From Flavitalea plasmicola (lineage in GTDB: Bacteria > Bacteroidota > Bacteroidia > Chitinophagales > Chitinophagaceae), in assembly GCF_030546645.1 (NCBI RefSeq), contig NZ_JAUOTO010000002.1:930001-994000 (forward strand): a DNA stretch of 64,000 bases, written 5' to 3'. Positions 17,861-27,773 of this stretch are shown piece after piece; within the stretch, counting starts at the first letter, position 1, and each line of letters opens with the position of its first letter. The notes below the pieces were generated by a model. The model searched no databases, was not told the origin of the DNA, and was given only the letters and a program-made list of their open reading frames with translations. The translations under genes and the position numbers were made by a program.

Positions 17861-19408
17861 TTATTGTTGTGCTCCGATATTTATTTTTCCATTTACTATA
17901 CGGGGGTTGCCATCGATGTCCATGTCGCCGTTGACGGCGGCGGAGATTACGAGGCCCGTCGCTTTTGCCGGAGATCCGGATTGTATGTGCAGGTCCGGGG
18001 CGGCAATGCTCGTCAACAACGGATCCGTCCCAACTATTCCACTCCCATCCCCTCCGCAGGCCGACTTCCAATCGCTGAATGCAGTAAGTGCCGTACCATT
18101 GGTGCTGCCCCAGATCCATTGGGGTGTCCCGGTGGTATAGTACAGGTTGTTGGCAAAAACATTCCCGGCGCCTGTGGAAGTGTACTTATGCACGAACAGA
18201 TCATTTGCTCCGCCATAGACTAAATTGTTCGCGATGGTGTTGTTATCGCAATGCTCCGTCAGTCTGATCTCGCCTTCGATCTCACCGAAAGCGCCAGCGG
18301 CCCGGTCGTTCCCATACAGCGTATTGTTGACCACATAACAATTTTTGGTGCCGCTGCCGACGTAATTCAGGTAGTCGCCCATATAGATGCCTGTCCGCCA
18401 GCAGCCATACACGAAATTATTGCGCACCGTGCAGGTGGCCGTAGGATAGATCTTGCTTTCACTGACGAGACCGATGGCGCGGTCGCAATTATAAACCTTG
18501 TTCCGCTCGACGATCGTACCTGTCCCACCGCAGACATAAATAGCGATGGCGCCATAATTATTGGCACCCCAGATGTCGACGCTGTTGGCCATCGAGACAT
18601 TGTACAGTTCGTTATCGCTGACCACTCCGTCCCTTGCATAGTTGACGGCCACATTGCCCGAAGCATTCAGGTTGTCGCCACCGGCAATGATAATGCCTAT
18701 GTTCTCGGTGTTATATATTTTGTTATGGCGAATGGAAAAGCCCGTGACATTCCCGGCCAGTGTAACATTCTCGCTGGTGCCTGTTTTCGTGTCGTGCACG
18801 GTACAGTACTCGATGACGAGATTGCTGATGGCGTTGGTGGAATTGTTACCGATGACCAGGATCGCATGGCCACTGCGCCACTCCGCCAGCGTAGTGGTAT
18901 TCCTGATATTATAGATATTGCAATTCCGGATCGTAATGTCATGCGATTCCCCGTCGATGAATACACCCTCGGGGTCCGTATTGGCACGGTTGCTGGTGAG
19001 GTTGCAGATGTCCAGCCCGTCCAGCACGAGATACCGGATGCTCCGGATCGATAGCAGCGGCGTCCAGCCGGACACGGTCACTTTGCTCCCGTCGATCACG
19101 GGTCGCTCGCCCGGATAGGCTTTCACAGTGACATTCCTGCCAAGCAATCCGCTCCTGGTGAAACTGATCTGCTCATAATAAGTGCCTCCCCGAACAATGA
19201 CGGTGTCGCCGGGGATCACCAGGCCCAGGGCTTTGCTGAAGGACTGCAGCGGCTGATCTTTCGATCCGGGATTGCTGTCATTACCCGTAGCCGACACGTA
19301 ATAAATATGGACGGAGGCACTACCACCTCCGCCCGGAGAACCACCAGCACTTTTAGAACAGCTCAAAGAGATCATAGCGTACAGGAAAAGAAAGAATACA
19401 GGTTTCAT
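17861..19408 (-). CDS. right-handed beta-helix lipoprotein, copy 1
   Basis: This 515-residue protein has a lipoprotein signal with the lipobox cysteine near residue 17 (SLSCSK), then a low-complexity Gly/Ser linker. A DUF1565-type start (YYVSATGNDSNPGSKDQPL) leads into a right-handed parallel beta-helix with many NNxVY-type turns. It should sit on the outer membrane as part of the glycan-processing machinery. Beta-helix proteins include polysaccharide lyases, but no catalytic signature was recognised, so binding is equally possible. It is strongly similar to the next gene upstream and overlaps it by 4 bp. It ends 3 bp before the GH89 start. Confidence 0.9.
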   Translation of the reverse strand: MKPVFFLFLYAMISLSCSKSAGGSPGGGGSASVHIYYVSATGNDSNPGSKDQPLQSFSKALGLVIPGDTVIVRGGTYYEQISFTRSGLLGRNVTVKAYPGERPVIDGSKVTVSGWTPLLSIRSIRYLVLDGLDICNLTSNRANTDPEGVFIDGESHDITIRNCNIYNIRNTTTLAEWRSGHAILVIGNNSTNAISNLVIEYCTVHDTKTGTSENVTLAGNVTGFSIRHNKIYNTENIGIIIAGGDNLNASGNVAVNYARDGVVSDNELYNVSMANSVDIWGANNYGAIAIYVCGGTGTIVERNKVYNCDRAIGLVSESKIYPTATCTVRNNFVYGCWRTGIYMGDYLNYVGSGTKNCYVVNNTLYGNDRAAGAFGEIEGEIRLTEHCDNNTIANNLVYGGANDLFVHKYTSTGAGNVFANNLYYTTGTPQWIWGSTNGTALTAFSDWKSACGGDGSGIVGTDPLLTSIAAPDLHIQSGSPAKATGLVISAAVNGDMDIDGNPRIVNGKINIGAQQ

Positions 19409-20928
19409 TGATGAGCGCCTTTACTGATTTTATTGTTGACAATTCTTGGATTACCGTCTATGTCGACGCTTCCGTTGACCCGGGTGGAGATCACCCATCC
19501 CGAATTCTTCGCGGGCGAGGAGGCCTGTATATGAAGGTCCGGTGCGGCAGTGCTGGCCAGGAGCGGGTCCACCCCGAAGCTGGAATTCCCATCCCCGGCA
19601 GAAGCCGTCTTAAAAGCGCCCGCGTCGGAGATCACGGTACCATTGGTGCTGCCCCAGATCCATTGATAAGGGCCCGCCGAAAAATACAGGTTATGATCGA
19701 TGGTATTATTGGCGCCTGTGGACGTGTATTTGTGCACCAGGAGGTCATTCGACCCACCGTAGATGATGTTGTTCGCGATCGTGTTGCCCGTACATTGCTC
19801 CCGGATGCTGATCTCACCCTCGATCTCGCCGAAAGCCCCGACCACCCTGTCATTCTTATACAATGTATTGTTGACGATGTACGCGTTGGTGGTTCCTCCC
19901 GTAGTATAGTTGAGATAGCCTCCCATGTAGATCCCCGAACACCAGCAGTTGTAGACGAAATTATTCCTTACGGTTGCGCTGTCGGTGGGAAATCCGGTGG
20001 TTTCGCTTACCACGCCGATGCCCCTGTCAGTCGAATAAACCCTGTTCCGTTCTACCGTGATATTGCGGGAGCCGTCCAGGTAGATGCCGATGGCGCCATG
20101 TCCGCCCAACTGGCCGCGGCTGCTTTCGATGTTGTATAAAGTATTCCCGCTGATGGTACCGTTACGTACGTAATTGAGGGCAGGCACGCTATTGGCCGCA
20201 TATCCCCCTGCCGCGTCGATGCCGATGTTCTGTCCGTTGTAGACGGTGTTGTTGCTGACCGTAAAACCGTCCACATACCCGTTGATCGTGAGATTCTCAC
20301 CATACCCCGTCCTGCAATCGTGGATGGTATTGCCGTCCACCAGGATATTCGTGACAGGATCGGAAGAATTTCCCTTAACCAGGAGGGCATTGCACCCTCC
20401 GTCCAGCGGCGTGTGATCATAGCTGATATTATATATCGTGTTGTTCCTGATCTCCACATAGTCACTGCCATCCTGCACCAATATGCCTTTGGGATCACCG
20501 GACTGGCCGGTCGACACGAAATTACAGGTAGTGAACCCTTTCACTACGACGAACTTCACTGCTTTCACCGAGATCAGCCCTTCCACGCCGTTGGGAGTAA
20601 GACCGGTGCCGTCGATCACCGGGGTCTCTCCTGCAAAAGCCTTCAGGGTAATATATTTACCGGCAGCCCCTGTCCTGGTGACGAGTACTTTCTCGCTGTA
20701 GGTGCCTCCTCTTACAATTACCGAATCCCCGGGAACGGTGAGGCTCAGGGCATGGTTGATCGACTTCATCGGCGCGCTGGCGGAGCCTGCGTTTGCGTCG
20801 TTGCCGCTCACCGCCACATAGTATGTATGGGTGCTCGCGTTGGTGGAGGTAGATACTGCCGTGCCTTTGCTGCAGGAAAAAAATAGCATTGCCGATAGAA
20901 CAGCTGCGCAATAGTTATAAGGGTTCAT
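19405..20928 (-). CDS. right-handed beta-helix lipoprotein, copy 2
   Basis: This 507-residue paralog of the neighbouring gene has the same layout: lipobox near residue 19 (FFSCSK), DUF1565-like start (YYVAVSGNDANAGSASAPM), then the beta-helix. The two proteins align over their full length. They share VIVRGGTY, GAFGEIEGEI, VHKYTSTGA, QWIWGSTNGT and the C-terminal DIDGNPRIVN. The pair arose by tandem duplication. It lies just downstream of a CAAACGTTTG palindrome (20973-20989), so it may start its own transcript. No enzymatic residues were assigned. The substrate is probably the same glycan as the rest of the locus. Confidence 0.9.
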   Translation of the reverse strand: MNPYNYCAAVLSAMLFFSCSKGTAVSTSTNASTHTYYVAVSGNDANAGSASAPMKSINHALSLTVPGDSVIVRGGTYSEKVLVTRTGAAGKYITLKAFAGETPVIDGTGLTPNGVEGLISVKAVKFVVVKGFTTCNFVSTGQSGDPKGILVQDGSDYVEIRNNTIYNISYDHTPLDGGCNALLVKGNSSDPVTNILVDGNTIHDCRTGYGENLTINGYVDGFTVSNNTVYNGQNIGIDAAGGYAANSVPALNYVRNGTISGNTLYNIESSRGQLGGHGAIGIYLDGSRNITVERNRVYSTDRGIGVVSETTGFPTDSATVRNNFVYNCWCSGIYMGGYLNYTTGGTTNAYIVNNTLYKNDRVVGAFGEIEGEISIREQCTGNTIANNIIYGGSNDLLVHKYTSTGANNTIDHNLYFSAGPYQWIWGSTNGTVISDAGAFKTASAGDGNSSFGVDPLLASTAAPDLHIQASSPAKNSGWVISTRVNGSVDIDGNPRIVNNKISKGAHQ

Positions 20929-20972
20929 TGAGTTATGGTTTTAAAAATAGGTCTTTACTGCACCAAAGAATA

Positions 20973-20989
20973 GCACAAACGTTTGCTCT
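20973..20989. promoter_or_regulatory. candidate LacI-type operator (second copy)
   Basis: The site holds the 10-bp perfect palindrome CAAACGTTTG at its centre with partly matching flanks. It lies 45-61 bp upstream of the beta-helix copy 2 start, in the only sizeable gap in the downstream half of the PUL. The same core occurs in a perfect 16-bp palindrome upstream of the sigma factor gene. The core is the same as the PurR-type operator core with central CG. A role as operator is inferred. Confidence 0.55.
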
Positions 20990-21004
20990 ATTTTTTCGTA
21001 CGCC

Positions 21005-22318
21005 TTACAGCGATATTATTTTGCGGACCCTGTTATTGTTCTTGTCCAGTACATAGACGGTGCCGTTCTTGTCCACCGCCACGCCTATAGGAGCACTGAA
21101 GGAAGCCGCTTCTCCGATGCCGTCGGCATATCCCGCCGAATTGCTGCCGGCGAAGGTGCTAACGTCCCGCGTGTCTGCTGCGATATAGCGTATGGACTGA
21201 TCGGGGTTGCCGGTGTCACCGTTCCATGTACCATTTTCCCCCAGCAAGAGGTTGCCGTCGTTGTCAATGGCCAGCCCCCAGGGGTAGGCAAACTTGGCCG
21301 CCGTACCGGCGCCGTTGGCATAACCTGCAGATCCCATCGTTCCGGCAATGACGGTCTTATTCCAGGAGCCCTGGTCGAACTTGTAGACCACCTGGTCCCC
21401 ATTGCACGAGACATAGAGATTGCCTGCCTTGTCGAATTTGATTCCCGCCGGGTAGTTAAGACCGTGAATGACCTCGCTGGCGGTGGACTGAGCGGTGATC
21501 TGGTATATATTGCCGGGATTGTCGCAGCTGGAATAATACACATAGCCAGTTGTCTTATCGACAGCCACGCTCCAGGGCGCCTGGCTTCCCCAGGCCCAGG
21601 TGACAGCCGTACCGTCCGGTGAGATCTTCCGGACGTCCCAGTTGCCGGCGTCGCCGGAATAAAGATTGCCGTCGGCATCCAGGGCCAGGTCATAGGGAAG
21701 GCTGAATTTAGCAGCCGAGCCCTGTCCGTCCGCATATCCGGAGGCGGTGGGGTCGCCCACCAACGTCGATACATTGCCCAGGCTGTCTATCTTCCGGATG
21801 CAATGATTGCCCGGATCGGCCACATACACATTCAGGTTGTCGTCGACCACGATGCCCTGGCTGCGATACCATATCTCCCCGCTGAAATTGAATTTAGCAT
21901 CTGTTCCCTGGCCGTTGGCAAAGCCAGCCGTACCGTTGCCCGCCAGCGTGCTGACGACCCTGGAGAACGTATAGTTGAAAACGCCTGTACTCACAGCGCT
22001 GTCCCCACCAATCTTAACGATCACATGGCCCGATCCGCATTTGGCAGGTATCACCGCCATGATCTGGCGGGCATTGGCGCCGACCAGCGCCAGTTGATGA
22101 CCGTTGACAAACACCTTTATCTGCGAGGTGTCCGACGAGAAATTGCTGCCGGAGATCAGGACTTCCGTCCCTACGCCGCCCGAAGTAGCGGTGAAGCTGT
22201 CTACTTTGATAGGTGAGCCAGGATGGTGGCCCGTGCCGGCATCCTTTTTACAGCTGAGCATGCCGGTGGACAATCCAGCAAGGATTGCTACCAGGAATAT
22301 CTTTATAGTACGTTGCAT
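21005..22318 (-). CDS. TIG domain and NHL-repeat lipoprotein (SusE-like position)
   Basis: The predicted product has 437 residues and a lipoprotein signal (MQRTIKIFLVAILAG, lipobox near LSCKK). I chose the ATG at 22318 because the extra upstream codons of the open frame spoil the signal peptide; an ATG at 22324 is also possible. A TIG/IPT Ig-like domain (about residues 35-115) precedes a beta-propeller of NHL repeats (VVDDNLNVYVAD, GLAIDNDGNLLLGE, GVAVDKNGTVYVLD). This layout is common in Bacteroidota surface glycan-binding proteins encoded right after SusD. It should be an outer-membrane accessory protein of the SusCD pair, helping to bind or orient the glycan. No enzyme activity is expected. 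Confidence 0.88.
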   Translation of the reverse strand: MQRTIKIFLVAILAGLSTGMLSCKKDAGTGHHPGSPIKVDSFTATSGGVGTEVLISGSNFSSDTSQIKVFVNGHQLALVGANARQIMAVIPAKCGSGHVIVKIGGDSAVSTGVFNYTFSRVVSTLAGNGTAGFANGQGTDAKFNFSGEIWYRSQGIVVDDNLNVYVADPGNHCIRKIDSLGNVSTLVGDPTASGYADGQGSAAKFSLPYDLALDADGNLYSGDAGNWDVRKISPDGTAVTWAWGSQAPWSVAVDKTTGYVYYSSCDNPGNIYQITAQSTASEVIHGLNYPAGIKFDKAGNLYVSCNGDQVVYKFDQGSWNKTVIAGTMGSAGYANGAGTAAKFAYPWGLAIDNDGNLLLGENGTWNGDTGNPDQSIRYIAADTRDVSTFAGSNSAGYADGIGEAASFSAPIGVAVDKNGTVYVLDKNNNRVRKIISL

Positions 22319-22364
22319 ATGCATTGATTTATATTTAAATTCTTCCATCCGGGTTGCGCACATC

Positions 22365-24206
22365 TCACCATCCGGGGTTTTGGACGATGGCGTTATCGTT
22401 GTCTATGTCTGTCTGATAAATAGGGAAGAGATACATTTTGTCATTCCAGAACCTGTTCTGGAACAGCGTGCGCGTGTAGAAAGCGGTAAAGGAGAATCCC
22501 TGCCCATTATCGTTGGCATTGACATTCATGCCGTAAATGGCCTGGTTTTCGGCATTCCCCAACAATTTTCTCCTTACCAGCGTATAGTACCTGTCTCCAT
22601 TTTCAAAACAAAGCTCCACCTGTCTTTCCCGCAGGATATATTTCCGCATCTGGTCCTGGTTGCCCACTGCACCGGGGTATACGGTCTCGATGCCCGGCAG
22701 GCCGGCCCTTGCCCTTACCATATCCAGGTAAGTGACGATATCGGGATGAGAAGGGTCCGATTCATTCAGCGCTTCCACATAGTCCAGCAGGATCTCCGCA
22801 TAACGAATGAGTATCTGCGGCCGATAGCCCACAACGTCGTTGCGGATATTATCGGCGGGGCTGACCCCCTTCCGGATGCCATAGCCCGTGATATTGCTGC
22901 TATTGGCCGCCACCTGGCCCGATTTGCCGGAATAGTAGTATTCCACTCTTCCCGTCCCGTCCTGGTTGGCGCTGGAAGAATAAAAGTTCTTATCGTCTAC
23001 CGTGATGGCAGGCAGGACAGGGTGCATATTATACTGTACATAGGCATAGAACCTTGCCTCCCGGTGGGCATACATATTCCACTCGCCTCTCAGGTGGCCG
23101 CCCCATGCGCTGGTGTCGCCGGCTCCCGCAAAGCCTGTTTCTACATAGCCGGAAGCGGGGTCATCGATGGTCCGTCCGTTGGACATGCAAAAGGCATCCA
23201 CCGCGTTCTGGGTGGCATTGTAGATATTATAAGCGCCAGGTGACGGCGATACGTCCTTGACCCATCCCCAGGCACCATATTTATTATTGGCCATGATGAT
23301 CTCATTGTTCCAGCTGGTAATAAACAGGTCACTGACAGACAGATAAGGATCAAATGCGCCCTTTCCCTCATCCACATTGGTGAATAATCTAAATGCGCCC
23401 AGGTCGATGACAGCCTTTGCGGCAGCGGCGGCTGTCGCCCATTTGGAAGCATCGTAGCTGGCAGGGGCCAGGGCCGTACCGTCATTATTTTTGAAATTAT
23501 TGAAATAAGGGTTGCCGTTCCATAGGGGACTGGCGGCCCATAAGGCAAGCTGCGCCTTTACAGCCAATGCCGCGCCCTTCGTTACGCGGCCATAATTGCC
23601 GCTGACGGTCCAGGCTGCCGGCAAATGAGCTGCCGCCTTATCCATGATCTCGTTGATATAGGCCACACAGGTGTCGAAAGGAGCCCGGGGATATTTCGTG
23701 GCATCCGCCGTCTGGCTTACGGTCTCTGTCAGCTTGACAAAAGGGCCATATTGCTCCAATAGCTTCCAGAAGAACCAGCCTCTCAGGAAGACAGCTTCCG
23801 CCTTGTACTGTTGCTTCAGGCTATCGCTCATTTGGGTAGGAGGCACTTTATCTATGTTATCTTCGAAGATGAAGGATTGACGGATGCCCGCATAATAGCT
23901 GCTCCAGTTATACCCGATGTAGCTTTGCGGATTCCAGTTACCCGCCACCATTTGCCGTGTGCCCGACCCCCCGATGGAGACGGAGCTCTCGTCGCTGGCG
24001 CCAATAGTGGCATAGTCACCTCCATCGTTGTTATGCAGCCGGGCGTAAATATTATTCAGGTAAGACTCCGCATTGGCGCGGGTCTGCCAGAGCTGTTCTT
24101 CCGTCAGCAGGTTGTCCGGCTTCTGATCAAGATACTTCTTGCAGGAGCCCAGGGAAAAAAGGAGAATTACAGCAACACATATATGATTAGAACGCTTCAT
24201 TTTCAT
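22365..24206 (-). CDS. SusD/RagB outer-membrane glycan-binding lipoprotein
   Basis: The 613-residue protein begins MKMKRSNHIC and has a lipobox cysteine at GSCKK. The SusD-like TPR fold follows, with the usual KYLDQKPDNLLTEEQLW start and the C-terminal SusD domain (RYAEILLDYVEALNE, LRERQVELCFENGDRYYTLVRRK). It should cap the SusC channel on the outer face and bind the glycan for uptake. A GTG one codon upstream of the chosen ATG (24206) also opens the frame. It follows SusC by 12 bp and belongs to the same operon. Confidence 0.96.
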   Translation of the reverse strand: MKMKRSNHICVAVILLFSLGSCKKYLDQKPDNLLTEEQLWQTRANAESYLNNIYARLHNNDGGDYATIGASDESSVSIGGSGTRQMVAGNWNPQSYIGYNWSSYYAGIRQSFIFEDNIDKVPPTQMSDSLKQQYKAEAVFLRGWFFWKLLEQYGPFVKLTETVSQTADATKYPRAPFDTCVAYINEIMDKAAAHLPAAWTVSGNYGRVTKGAALAVKAQLALWAASPLWNGNPYFNNFKNNDGTALAPASYDASKWATAAAAAKAVIDLGAFRLFTNVDEGKGAFDPYLSVSDLFITSWNNEIIMANNKYGAWGWVKDVSPSPGAYNIYNATQNAVDAFCMSNGRTIDDPASGYVETGFAGAGDTSAWGGHLRGEWNMYAHREARFYAYVQYNMHPVLPAITVDDKNFYSSSANQDGTGRVEYYYSGKSGQVAANSSNITGYGIRKGVSPADNIRNDVVGYRPQILIRYAEILLDYVEALNESDPSHPDIVTYLDMVRARAGLPGIETVYPGAVGNQDQMRKYILRERQVELCFENGDRYYTLVRRKLLGNAENQAIYGMNVNANDNGQGFSFTAFYTRTLFQNRFWNDKMYLFPIYQTDIDNDNAIVQNPGW

Positions 24207-24218
24207 CACGTTTTTAAG

Positions 24219-27200
24219 TTAGAATTGGGCACGCAGGCCAATGACAACGGTTCTCGCGAGCGGGTAGGTGGCCCCGTTGGACCCAAGCTCCACATCCCAT
24301 AATTTGAATTTCGAAAAAGTCAGCAGGTTGGTGCCTGCGCCGTACACATAAAGGCTGGCAAGACCTGTTTTCTTCGACCCGGCATTGTAGATCGTATAAC
24401 CAATGGAGGCCTGCTTCAGGCGGATATAGCTGCCATCCTTCAGCCACCAGGTGCTGTTGACGTAGTTATTGGAAGTGGTCGTGGCAATTCCCATGCGGGG
24501 ATAGTATGCATCCTGCCGCGGATTGTCCACCGTCCAGCGATCAAGCGCTTTGCTCATTACATTGGCAGGGTATTGCCCAATGCCCGCAAAAGGCACGATC
24601 CCAACGCCCGACGCGGTGCCGTCCTTCATATCGATGGGCGTACCATTGGCCATGATGGATACATCCGCCACGCCCTGGAAGAATAGGGACAGGTCGATCT
24701 TCTTATAGCCCAGGGTAAAGCCCGCACCGTATGACCAGGAAGGAAAAGAGGACTTACCCAGGTAGGTGTAGTCGTAGGAGTTGACGGCCCCATCCTTGTC
24801 CAGGTCCGTATATTTGACATCACCGGGATGCACTACGCTGAAAGACTGGCCGGGACTGCTGTTGATATCGTCCTTGCTTTTGAACAGGCCCTGAGACACA
24901 TAACCCTGGAACTCATTATACCGGTGTCCCGCCTGCAGCAGCCAGGGATACTTCCTTTTCGGATCGTCGGCAAACAGGATCTTGTTCCGGGCATAGGTAA
25001 AATTGCCGAACAGGCGAAGCGTAATAGCTTTCCCGAACTTGTCGTTATATTCCACGCTGCCGTCGATGCCTTTGTTATTCATTTCGCCCATGTTGGCATA
25101 GACCTTAGTATTCTGCGTAATCCCTGCGGTCCAGTCATAACCGTTGTATCCTACGATGGATGAGATAGCCTGCCGGGGGATGAGGATATCCTTGCGTCTG
25201 TCCTGGAAAACATCGACTACGACGTTGATCTTGTTCAGCAAACCTACTTCCAGTCCGATGTCCGTCTTGGTCGCCAACTCCCAGGTGAGATTTTCGGTCC
25301 CGATGATATACTCTGTCTGGCCCGTATACCCATTGCCATTCAGGCCGAAAGACGTACTCCCGCCACTGCCGAACTGCGTCAGGTAGCCAAAGCGGTCGGT
25401 CCCACCGATATTATCATTCCCCACCTTCCCGCGGGAGGCCCGGATCTTCAGCAGGCTGAAAGTCTTCGCCAGAGGGTCGAAGAAATCCTCTTTGGAGATC
25501 ACCCAGCCGGCGGATACGGAGGGAAAAAAGCCCCAGCGATGACCTTCTGAAAAGTTCTCCGATCCTGTATATCCTGCGTTGAATTCCGCGAGATATTTAT
25601 CCTTGTAAGCGTAGGTGGCCCGCCCGGCGGAGGCCATATTGCGATAGGGCAGCACATGGACGACATTGTCCGCGGAACCCACCACCCTGTTCCGCTGGTT
25701 GAAGACCAGCAGTCCGCCGACGCTGTGATCGCCGAAACTGCGGCTATAGCTGAGATTGGCTTCCAGGTACATCGTTCTTTCTGCCTGCGTAGTAGACTTA
25801 TAACCCAGGTAGGTATCTCCCACGCGAGCCTGGTTGAGGATGAGATTGCCCTCACCATCCCTGGTGCTGGCATACCAGAGATCATTGTTTCCCTTTCGCT
25901 CGATATCCGTTTGGCCATAGCTGTCGAAGGAGAACCGGCCCATGGCCGAGAGACCCTTTGTAATAACGTCGAGCTTTTGCGCCAGCGTGATCACCGATTG
26001 AACGGTAGGCCTGAACTCGGTGGTATACCCTGCATTCTGCAAAGCATTAAATGGATTGGTACCCCCGTTGTTCACCGGACCCGCCCATTTATTGCCCGGG
26101 TATTTAATGGGAAATGCAATGGGGTTGGTGGCATAGGCGGAATACCAGATGCTGGCGGCCGAAACCCCGGGGTACCGGCTGTTCACCAGCATGGCGTCCA
26201 GGTTCAGCGACAACACTGTGTTCTTGCTCAGGTTCACATCCACGTTGCTCCGGAAATCATATCGTTTGAAATTGAGGTTGGGATTATATCCGTTCAACTT
26301 TTCCACCTTATAGCTGCCGTCCTGGTCATAAAAGCTGGCGGAAAGGAAATAACGCATGGATTCACCGCCGCCTGTAACATTCACATTGGCATTGTAATAC
26401 GGCGCCCAGGTCTTATACATAGACTTCAGCCAGTTGACATTGGGGTATATATAAGGGTCCAGGCCACTGGCCGTCTTCTGGATCGTTTCGTCACTGTACT
26501 TGGGCAGCCCGCCATCATTTACTACGGCCTCGTTGTATAATTTCATGTAATTCACCCCATCCATCATTTTCGGTACTTTGGTAAGCCCGGAAACACCCGA
26601 TTCCAGCTTGGATGAGATCTTCGGTTTGCCTGCTACGCCCCGTTTGGTGGTAATGATCAGTACGCCGTTGGCAGCCTTGGCGCCATACACCGCCGTCGCC
26701 GATGCATCCTTTAATAAAGAAATGCTGGCAATATCTTCCGGATCGATGTTATTATAGGCGCCGCCATACGTGCTGTTGACATCCTCGCGTTGCACGCCGT
26801 CCACGATGATCAGGGGCGATACGTTGCCTTGAAAGGTGCCGATGCCGCGAATGGTGAAAGTGGAATTGTCATAGCCCGGCTCACCGCTGGTCTGCACGGA
26901 AATGACACCCGCCACCTTACCCGCCAGCGCATTGGTCAGGTTGCGCACGGGCATCCGCATGTCCTCCATGTCTACGCTGGCCACCGAGCCCGTCACCGAG
27001 ATCTTCCGCTGCTTGCCATAGCCCACCACCACGGCCTCGTTCATCTTATCGGTCTTTGTTTTCAGGGTGACTTTCAGATTACCTTTGGCCGGCACAGCAA
27101 TCTCTTCCTGCTGCATGCCCACCATCGATACGCTGAGCACTTCTCCGGCATTGGCCCGGAGTGAAAAGATGCCGAACTCGTCCGTCATGACGCCTCCCGT

Positions 27201-27692
27201 GGCCCGCCCTCTCACCATCACCGTAGCGCCCTGCAATGGCTTGCCGTCTGGGTCCATTACCTGGCCTCTCACCGTAATGGTGTCCAGCACTTTTTTCTCC
27301 GGCGCCGGTGGTGGCGGATCTTTCACCACCTTCGGGGGCGCCGGCTTTTCGTTCAGCAGCACCCGGTGGCCCCTCACTTCATACGTGATGTTCCGGTCCC
27401 TGAACAGGTAGGTCAACACTTCCTCGAGACGTGCATTGCGGAAGCTGATACTCACCTTTTCCTTGTCATTCAGCAATTGATTGCTGTAAAAAAAACTTAG
27501 GCCCGTCTGTTTCCGAATAGCCCGCAGCACCTGCGCCACGGGTATATGCTGCCCGGAAATGCTGACCACTGATTGAAGTCCTGGAACCTCGGGCTGTGGC
27601 ATCGCATATGCGCCCGGCAGGGCAATAAAGAAAAAAAGAATGGGAAGCAGCCTGCGCTGGAACAGCGCGGCATTTTTGAGGATTTCTCTCAT
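24219..27692 (-). CDS. SusC/RagA TonB-linked outer-membrane transporter with STN domain
   Basis: This 1157-residue protein has a signal peptide (to about residue 30), then an STN domain (about 45-110; VLRAIRKQTGLSFFYSNQLL). A Pro-rich linker follows, then a carboxypeptidase-like regulatory domain (about 135-220; GKPLQGATVMVRG). A plug (about 225-350; SISLLKDASATAVYGAKAANGVLIITTKRG) and a 22-strand barrel complete it. The plug contains the usual SusC signature. It imports glycan oligosaccharides by TonB energy. The STN domain is the segment that signals to FecR anti-sigma proteins, and FecR plus sigma are encoded directly upstream. This makes the locus a trans-envelope-regulated PUL. Confidence 0.97.
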   Translation of the reverse strand: MREILKNAALFQRRLLPILFFFIALPGAYAMPQPEVPGLQSVVSISGQHIPVAQVLRAIRKQTGLSFFYSNQLLNDKEKVSISFRNARLEEVLTYLFRDRNITYEVRGHRVLLNEKPAPPKVVKDPPPPAPEKKVLDTITVRGQVMDPDGKPLQGATVMVRGRATGGVMTDEFGIFSLRANAGEVLSVSMVGMQQEEIAVPAKGNLKVTLKTKTDKMNEAVVVGYGKQRKISVTGSVASVDMEDMRMPVRNLTNALAGKVAGVISVQTSGEPGYDNSTFTIRGIGTFQGNVSPLIIVDGVQREDVNSTYGGAYNNIDPEDIASISLLKDASATAVYGAKAANGVLIITTKRGVAGKPKISSKLESGVSGLTKVPKMMDGVNYMKLYNEAVVNDGGLPKYSDETIQKTASGLDPYIYPNVNWLKSMYKTWAPYYNANVNVTGGGESMRYFLSASFYDQDGSYKVEKLNGYNPNLNFKRYDFRSNVDVNLSKNTVLSLNLDAMLVNSRYPGVSAASIWYSAYATNPIAFPIKYPGNKWAGPVNNGGTNPFNALQNAGYTTEFRPTVQSVITLAQKLDVITKGLSAMGRFSFDSYGQTDIERKGNNDLWYASTRDGEGNLILNQARVGDTYLGYKSTTQAERTMYLEANLSYSRSFGDHSVGGLLVFNQRNRVVGSADNVVHVLPYRNMASAGRATYAYKDKYLAEFNAGYTGSENFSEGHRWGFFPSVSAGWVISKEDFFDPLAKTFSLLKIRASRGKVGNDNIGGTDRFGYLTQFGSGGSTSFGLNGNGYTGQTEYIIGTENLTWELATKTDIGLEVGLLNKINVVVDVFQDRRKDILIPRQAISSIVGYNGYDWTAGITQNTKVYANMGEMNNKGIDGSVEYNDKFGKAITLRLFGNFTYARNKILFADDPKRKYPWLLQAGHRYNEFQGYVSQGLFKSKDDINSSPGQSFSVVHPGDVKYTDLDKDGAVNSYDYTYLGKSSFPSWSYGAGFTLGYKKIDLSLFFQGVADVSIMANGTPIDMKDGTASGVGIVPFAGIGQYPANVMSKALDRWTVDNPRQDAYYPRMGIATTTSNNYVNSTWWLKDGSYIRLKQASIGYTIYNAGSKKTGLASLYVYGAGTNLLTFSKFKLWDVELGSNGATYPLARTVVIGLRAQF

Positions 27693-27773
27693 ATCAGCAG
27701 TTTTATAATATAGCTACAGACAAACTACTAGTTCGGGTGAAAACTTAACAGAAATTTTTTTTAGGGGAGAAGG

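Noticed and set aside
22104-23243. 379-residue plus-strand open frame
   Set aside because: It is antisense to the SusD gene, which has clear family features.
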